Source of the DNA: Rhodospirillales bacterium
GTDB taxonomy: Bacteria > Pseudomonadota > Alphaproteobacteria > Rhodospirillales > JAPHTL01
DNA length: 5,153 nucleotides
Assembly: GCA_026193355.1 (NCBI GenBank)
Contig: JAPHTL010000062.1
Coordinates: forward strand, 1 to 5,153
Reading direction: 5' to 3'
How positions within the stretch are numbered: position 1 is the first letter of the stretch; each line of letters begins with the position of its first letter. Of this stretch, positions 1-5,153 are shown piece after piece. A program made the translations under genes and the position numbers. The notes beneath the pieces were generated by a model, which saw only the letters and a program-made list of their open reading frames with translations, made no database searches and was not told the DNA's origin.

Positions 1-413
1 CCGACAAGAAGAAGGATGCCGCAGAAGACGGCGCCGTCGATATGCTGATCGCCGCCATCAAGCTGGCGTTGGGCGAAGACGTCAAGGACGTGCGCCGTTC
101 CGAACGCCTGACAGACAGCGCCGTCTGCCTTGTCGCTGACGAAAACGACATGGACGTCCACCTGCAGAAAATGTTGAAGATGCACGGCCAGTTGGAGGCA
201 ACAACGCCCCGCGTACTGGAGATCAATCCCGGCCACAAGCTGATCGGCAAACTGTCATCCATGGCGGAAAAGGATGTCAACGATCCGGCCTTGGCGGATA
301 TGGCGCACCTTTTGTTCGATCAGGCCCGCATTCTGGAAGGCGAAGCCTTGCCAGACGCGGCGGCCTTCGCACAGCGCATGACGCGCGCGCTGGAAAAGGG
401 CCTGGCATCCTGA
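1..413 (+). CDS. htpG: Chaperone protein HtpG (Hsp90 family), C-terminal part
   Basis: This is the 3' end of the gene for bacterial Hsp90, a cytoplasmic ATP-dependent homodimeric chaperone that helps fold and remodel client proteins. The reading frame is open from base 3 and gives 136 residues before the TGA at 411-413; the ATPase and middle domains lie left of the window. The visible part opens with a charged linker (DKKKDAAEDGAVD) and continues into the C-terminal dimerisation domain. Recognisable family segments are VKDVRRSERLTDSAVCLV, the Met-rich helix around HLQKMLKMHGQ, and PRVLEINPGHKLI, followed by helices ending in LEKGLAS. There is no MEEVD tail, as expected for a bacterial member. 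Family proteins are usually about 620-640 residues, so roughly a fifth is seen. The ATG at 42 is an internal Met, not a start. A strong hairpin terminator follows 19 bases after the stop. Confidence 0.95.
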   Translation, partial: DKKKDAAEDGAVDMLIAAIKLALGEDVKDVRRSERLTDSAVCLVADENDMDVHLQKMLKMHGQLEATTPRVLEINPGHKLIGKLSSMAEKDVNDPALADMAHLLFDQARILEGEALPDAAAFAQRMTRALEKGLAS

Positions 414-432
414 TTTTTATGTTCGCCTGAAC

Positions 433-462
433 GGAAAACGGGGCCTTGCGGCCCCGTTTTCC
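433..462. terminator. Bidirectional intrinsic terminator between htpG and the convergent small ORF
   Basis: A perfect 13-bp stem, GGAAAACGGGGCC (433-445) pairing with GGCCCCGTTTTCC (450-462), encloses the tetraloop TTGC. Read rightward it lies 19 bases after the htpG stop. Read leftward it lies 23 bases after the stop of the ORF at 486-683. The arms carry AAAA/TTTT outside a GC core, so either strand makes a GC stem with a short U stretch. The U run is inside the stem and interrupted by CC, so efficiency in each direction is inferred. Confidence 0.85.
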
Positions 463-485
463 ATGTCAGACCGGATGCCCAAAAC

Positions 486-683
486 CTACAGGCGGGCGGA
501 TACAGTGTCGATCAGGCTACGCAGATCGTCGGGATGAACGTTGTCACTTTTCATCAACGCAATCAGAATGGGATCACCCATCATTTCCACAAGGCATGGC
601 TCCCCGCCACGGGCCGAATTTCCCGACCACCCCACATGATGGGTCCGCAGTTCGCCAACGTTTCCGCTGTTGCCGCCGGGCAT
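486..683 (-). CDS. Small hypothetical protein, 65 residues
   Basis: I do not recognise this family. The product begins MPGGNSGNVGELRTHHVGW, a glycine- and polar-rich, probably disordered first half with one cysteine (Cys30). It ends in a compact, likely helical half (about residues 37-65) with DPILIALMKSDNVHPDDLRS followed by LIDTVSARL. That tail resembles an amphipathic two-helix unit with a DPDDL-type turn, and it lacks a signal peptide or membrane segment. The start is chosen because AGGAG sits six bases upstream of this ATG. An in-frame ATG at 720-722 would add 13 residues (METETDSQDEERA) but has no Shine-Dalgarno sequence and begins almost against the 728-770 hairpin. Coding evidence is the good ribosome site, the protein-like C-terminus, and the well-placed terminator after its stop. 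No function is assigned; a chance ORF remains possible. Confidence 0.6.
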   Translation of the reverse strand: MPGGNSGNVGELRTHHVGWSGNSARGGEPCLVEMMGDPILIALMKSDNVHPDDLRSLIDTVSARL

Positions 684-689
684 TGCCCT

Positions 690-694
690 CTCCT
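690..694 (-). promoter_or_regulatory. Ribosome binding site that decides the start of the 65-residue ORF
   Basis: On the minus strand the sequence reads AGGAG, then AGGGCA, then ATG at 683-681. A near-consensus Shine-Dalgarno core at six-base spacing favours this start over the in-frame ATG 39 bases upstream. Confidence 0.6.
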
Positions 695-727
695 CATCCT
701 GACTATCGGTCTCAGTCTCCATCCGAC

Positions 728-770
728 AACAATAAGGCCGCGATTGTTAAAATTTCGCGGCCTTATTGTT
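728..770 (-). terminator. Long hairpin, probable terminator of the two-gene unit 853-1551
   Basis: A perfect 16-bp inverted repeat, AACAATAAGGCCGCGA (728-743) and TCGCGGCCTTATTGTT (755-770), flanks an 11-base AT-rich loop. It lies 82 bases past the stop of the leftward gene at 853-1242. On the minus strand the 3' arm ends CCTTATTGTTGTC, a U-rich but interrupted tract, so termination of leftward transcripts is plausible. It also lies 44 bases upstream of the 65-residue ORF start, so it could instead act on that gene's transcript or overlap its promoter. Terminator is the simplest reading, held with moderate confidence. Confidence 0.6.
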
Positions 771-775
771 AAAAT
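743..775. repeat. 11-bp direct repeat ATTGTTAAAAT, two copies 22 bp apart
   Basis: ATTGTTAAAAT occurs at 743-753 and again at 765-775. The first copy starts at the last base of the left hairpin arm and fills most of the loop. The second overlaps the last six bases of the right arm and runs on beyond it. A further inverted half, AACAAT, lies at 728-733. The 22-bp start-to-start distance is about two DNA turns. On the minus strand each copy contains TTAACA, close to a -35 hexamer. Whether this is a protein site or a by-product of hairpin formation cannot be told from sequence alone. Confidence 0.55.
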
Positions 776-852
776 GCCGTGACAGTCTATCTGGCGACCC
801 GCCACCGGAATGACAAGGGGGGGAGCGGTCAGATATGCCGCGCCGGATAAAA

Positions 853-1242
853 TCAGTTCTGTTCGCTGGAGCCTCCGGATCGCTTCTCCTCAAACTCCAT
901 GACCATCGCCAGAAGCGATTTCGCCATGGCCAGAAAACGGTCAAACATCGCCATCTCCTCGGCCATTTTATCGGCGCGGTCCTGCTTTTTCTCCTGCTTG
1001 AGGTCCTCGTACGATCCCTGGGGTCGTACGACCGCGGTTTCCGTGGATCCACAGACCATCGCCTGGCCATCAAAACGGCAGGCGACAATCTCACCGGTCC
1101 GGGTGTTCAGCCGCCATGCCGTATCCTCCGTCGACTTGACGATCTGATAGACCGATTCCCCCCTGGGGCAGTCGGTCTCCGCCTGGGCGGGCCCAAGGAT
1201 CAGGGAAAAGGCCAGCCCCGTCGTCATCAAAAGCCAATTCAT
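853..1242 (-). CDS. Small exported protein of unknown function, 129 residues, with a charged C-terminal helix
   Basis: This is predicted to be a secreted or periplasmic protein. Residues 1-21 (MNWLLMTTGLAFSLILGPAQA) look like a signal peptide with an AQA cleavage site before ETDC. The n-region has no positive charge, which is a weakness. A compact domain follows at about residues 22-72, with Cys25, Cys55 and Cys64 and the segment TAWRLNTRTGEIVACRFDG. That pattern, an aromatic residue then RLNTRTG then a Cys, is one I associate with alphaproteobacterial hypothetical proteins; no function is known to me. Residues 77-121 are highly charged and likely one long helix, a coiled coil with a Met/Leu-rich amphipathic end (FLAMAKSLLAMVMEFEEK). 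Three cysteines leave one unpaired if a disulfide forms. The gene starts nine bases after the stop of the upstream gene, with a weak AGG in front, so the two probably share a transcript. Confidence 0.75.
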   Translation of the reverse strand: MNWLLMTTGLAFSLILGPAQAETDCPRGESVYQIVKSTEDTAWRLNTRTGEIVACRFDGQAMVCGSTETAVVRPQGSYEDLKQEKKQDRADKMAEEMAMFDRFLAMAKSLLAMVMEFEEKRSGGSSEQN

Positions 1243-1251
1243 GTCATCGAC

Positions 1252-1551
1252 CTACTTGCTGCACGAAACCAGGGCGTCGGTCACCGTCGCAGCCGTCGCA
1301 ATGGCGGTCTGCGAAAGGGTAAGGCCACCCTGACTCGAAAGGAATGTAGCCAGCGCCGCAGGCGGCACCGTCTGGGCGAGGCGCTGAACGGCGCAACTGC
1401 AAACAGTGGGCGCCGTGCTTTTCGCGCCGGTGCACCAGTCAATGAACTGCTGGGTCTGGCTTTCCGAATAGGGTTCAAGCGCATTCGAGGGCGCGACAGA
1501 CGCCAGAAGAACGCCAAAACCGAGAATTGCGGCAGTCAGTATCTTTCGCAC
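1252..1551 (-). CDS. Small exported four-cysteine protein of unknown function, 99 residues
   Basis: This is predicted to be periplasmic. From the GTG start the protein begins with R2 and K3, a hydrophobic stretch at about residues 4-20, and a likely cleavage site after SNA (residue 24), which is a good signal peptide. The mature part carries Cys40, Cys51, Cys53 and Cys97 in WCTGAKSTAPTVCSCAVQRL and a C-terminal VSCSK. An Ala/Thr-rich helical region lies between. The spacing C-x10-C-x-C plus a distal Cys suggests disulfides or, less likely, metal binding; there is no heme-type CxxCH. GTG at 1549-1551 is chosen because GGAGG lies eight bases upstream. ATG at 1566 (15 bases longer) and ATG at 1596 (45 bases longer) stay in frame but lack a good ribosome site. 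It is the first gene of a probable operon with the 129-residue gene. I do not recognise a named family. Confidence 0.7.
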   Translation of the reverse strand: MRKILTAAILGFGVLLASVAPSNALEPYSESQTQQFIDWCTGAKSTAPTVCSCAVQRLAQTVPPAALATFLSSQGGLTLSQTAIATAATVTDALVSCSK

Positions 1552-1559
1552 GAACCTGT

Positions 1560-1564
1560 CCTCC
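1560..1564 (-). promoter_or_regulatory. Ribosome binding site supporting a GTG start
   Basis: The minus strand reads GGAGG followed by ACAGGTTC and then GTG at 1551-1549. This is a full-consensus Shine-Dalgarno core at eight-base spacing. It overlaps the alternative ATG at 1564-1566, which therefore looks like part of the leader. Confidence 0.6.
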
Positions 1565-1680
1565 ATAGCCGTCAGCATTGCCGCTGCATAGTGCAACGTC
1601 TTCGGATATAGGCGTCAAGCGCCCACGCCGCCAGCATCAAACGCGCAGCTTAAGGTAATGCTTTCGGTTTTTGGAAAAAA

Positions 1681-2415
1681 CTACTGCCTCGCCAGGGCGT
1701 AAACCGCCGCGCCGATGATCGGCCCGGGTCCCGAATGTTGCAGGAAAACAGCCACCCCGTCACCTTGCAGACTGTTTAGGGGAATGGTGTGTTCAAGGCG
1801 CTCGCCCCGCCAGACGGCGACCGAATCGAAAGAACGAACGACGTTGTAATTGGCGAGAACCTTTCCCTGGTTCTCGCCCCGTCCGATATGGGTTTCGTGC
1901 CTGCTGTCATAGACGGCCACATAAACCTGTGCGCCGCCATCAGGCGCCCGGCCGTCCGGTACGATGATTTTCAGCGATGCCGCTTCGACGGTCAGACCGA
2001 CCGGAACCTTGTCGGCAGCGCCACTGGAAGCCTTGCCGATGAGCGCGAATATCGCATCCCTGCGCGATCCGACCTCCTGATGCACTCCATCAACAACGAC
2101 CTGTGGCGTATAGACATAACCAAGGCCCATGACCTTTGCATAGGACCGTTGCCGGGCGGAATGATCCGGATCGGCGAACGGGTCCTTCCAGCCAATATAG
2201 TCCCAGTAGTCGACGCTGAAAGACAGGGGCAGAACATCCTTGTGGGCGGAAAGTTCACCGATCAGCGCATCCGCCGGGGGGCAGGACGAACACCCCTGCG
2301 AGGTAAAAAGCTCCACGACCGTCAGGGAGCGATCGCCAGCCACAGCAGGGGCTGACGAAAACACCAGTGCAGCCATGAAGCCGCCGAGGATAAGAGCCAT
2401 TCTCATCCTCACCAT
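1681..2415 (-). CDS. DUF1223 family protein, exported thioredoxin-like
   Basis: This is a member of the DUF1223 family, proteins with a thioredoxin-like fold whose biochemical role is not settled; an extracytoplasmic thiol or redox role is inference. Numbered from the ATG at 2413-2415 (244 residues), positions 1-26 form a signal peptide (arginines at 3 and 5, hydrophobic core, AVA cleavage site). Next come the family hallmark ELFTSQGCSSCPPAD with the CxxC pair Cys42/Cys45, LSFSVDYWDYIGWKDPFA at about 64-81, and YTPQVVVDG at 102-110, where Thr103-Pro104 matches the thioredoxin cis-proline loop. A beta-rich C-terminal domain fills the rest and ends at a TAG. The start is uncertain. ATG at 2400 has the best ribosome site (GAGG, six bases upstream) but loses both arginines; ATG at 2442 has none. 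It lies downstream of acnA, beyond that gene's terminator, so it may have its own promoter, which I could not locate. Confidence 0.9.
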   Translation of the reverse strand: MVRMRMALILGGFMAALVFSSAPAVAGDRSLTVVELFTSQGCSSCPPADALIGELSAHKDVLPLSFSVDYWDYIGWKDPFADPDHSARQRSYAKVMGLGYVYTPQVVVDGVHQEVGSRRDAIFALIGKASSGAADKVPVGLTVEAASLKIIVPDGRAPDGGAQVYVAVYDSRHETHIGRGENQGKVLANYNVVRSFDSVAVWRGERLEHTIPLNSLQGDGVAVFLQHSGPGPIIGAAVYALARQ

Positions 2416-2498
2416 GTAAACCATCGCCCCCACCGGTGCCATTCAAATGGAAGTGATCACGCCCGGATAGCGGGAACAGGCAAGCGGAAACAGAAACG

Positions 2499-2528
2499 GA
2501 AAAGGGAGGGCGTTCGCCCTCCCTTTTC
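2499..2528 (-). terminator. Intrinsic terminator after acnA
   Basis: A 13-bp perfect stem, GAAAAGGGAGGGC (2499-2511) pairing with GCCCTCCCTTTTC (2516-2528), closes on a four-base loop. It starts 21 bases past the acnA stop. Read leftward, a GC-rich stem is followed by TTTT and then CCGTTTC, fitting Rho-independent termination of acnA before the DUF1223 gene. The stem is symmetric in its A/T ends, but no gene converges on it from the left. Confidence 0.85.
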
Positions 2529-2549
2529 GTTCGGTAACGGCCGATCATG

Positions 2550-5153
<2,604 letters not shown>

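Noticed and set aside
780..815. Promoter-like hexamer TTGTCA on the minus strand upstream of the 65-residue ORF
   Set aside because: The best -10 candidate at suitable spacing matches the consensus poorly, and the large hairpin would lie between this promoter and the gene.
817..823. Run of seven G residues between the hairpin and the 129-residue gene
   Set aside because: It is a short homopolymer in noncoding DNA, too short and not positioned to suggest phase variation of any nearby gene.
1007..1031. Palindrome TCGTACGA present twice, 17 bp apart, forming an imperfect inverted repeat
   Set aside because: It lies wholly inside the coding sequence of the 129-residue protein (segment VVRPQGSYED). 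No regulatory setting is visible and it can arise from codon choice.
835..1611. A 258-residue open frame on the plus strand
   Set aside because: It covers two minus-strand genes that have signal peptides and sensible composition. Its own translation is Arg/Gly/His-rich and looks like a shadow.
1552..1680. Possible terminator after the DUF1223 gene, from the T-rich minus-strand sequence just past its stop
   Set aside because: There is a T tract next to the stop codon, but I found no stable GC stem before it; only 3-5 bp pairings are available. Nothing else in this 129-bp gap could be supported.

Overview
The window reads as ordinary chromosomal DNA from a GC-rich alphaproteobacterium. The aconitase and HtpG sequences are of alphaproteobacterial type, and several small exported proteins have the look of alphaproteobacterial hypotheticals. 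A Rhodospirillales-like host is my best guess, but this is inference from sequence flavour and not a classification. I see no mobile element, tRNA, rRNA, CRISPR array or sign of recent transfer.

Layout, left to right. Positions 1-413 (+) hold the C-terminal end of the chaperone HtpG, cut by the left window edge. It converges on a 65-residue unknown ORF at 486-683 (-). Between them, at 433-462, is a perfect 13-bp hairpin that can serve as a terminator for both. A second, longer hairpin (728-770) carries an 11-bp direct repeat and separates the small ORF from a two-gene leftward unit (853-1242 and 1252-1551). Both genes of that unit encode short proteins with signal peptides and several cysteines. 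A 129-bp gap (1552-1680) with no convincing signal follows. Next is a DUF1223 thioredoxin-like exported protein (1681-2415, -), then a strong terminator (2499-2528), then aconitase (acnA, 2550 to beyond 5153, -), whose first roughly 27 residues lie outside the window.

Everything except htpG is read leftward. AcnA is a central TCA-cycle [4Fe-4S] enzyme of the cytoplasm. The DUF1223 protein and the two small proteins are predicted to be exported to the periplasm, where their cysteines could form disulfides. From memory, acnA next to a DUF1223 gene recurs in alphaproteobacteria, but the terminator between them argues against simple co-transcription. I did not find a convincing new system. The items most worth a second look are the hairpin with its 22-bp-phased repeats, the pair of small secreted cysteine proteins, and the 65-residue ORF.
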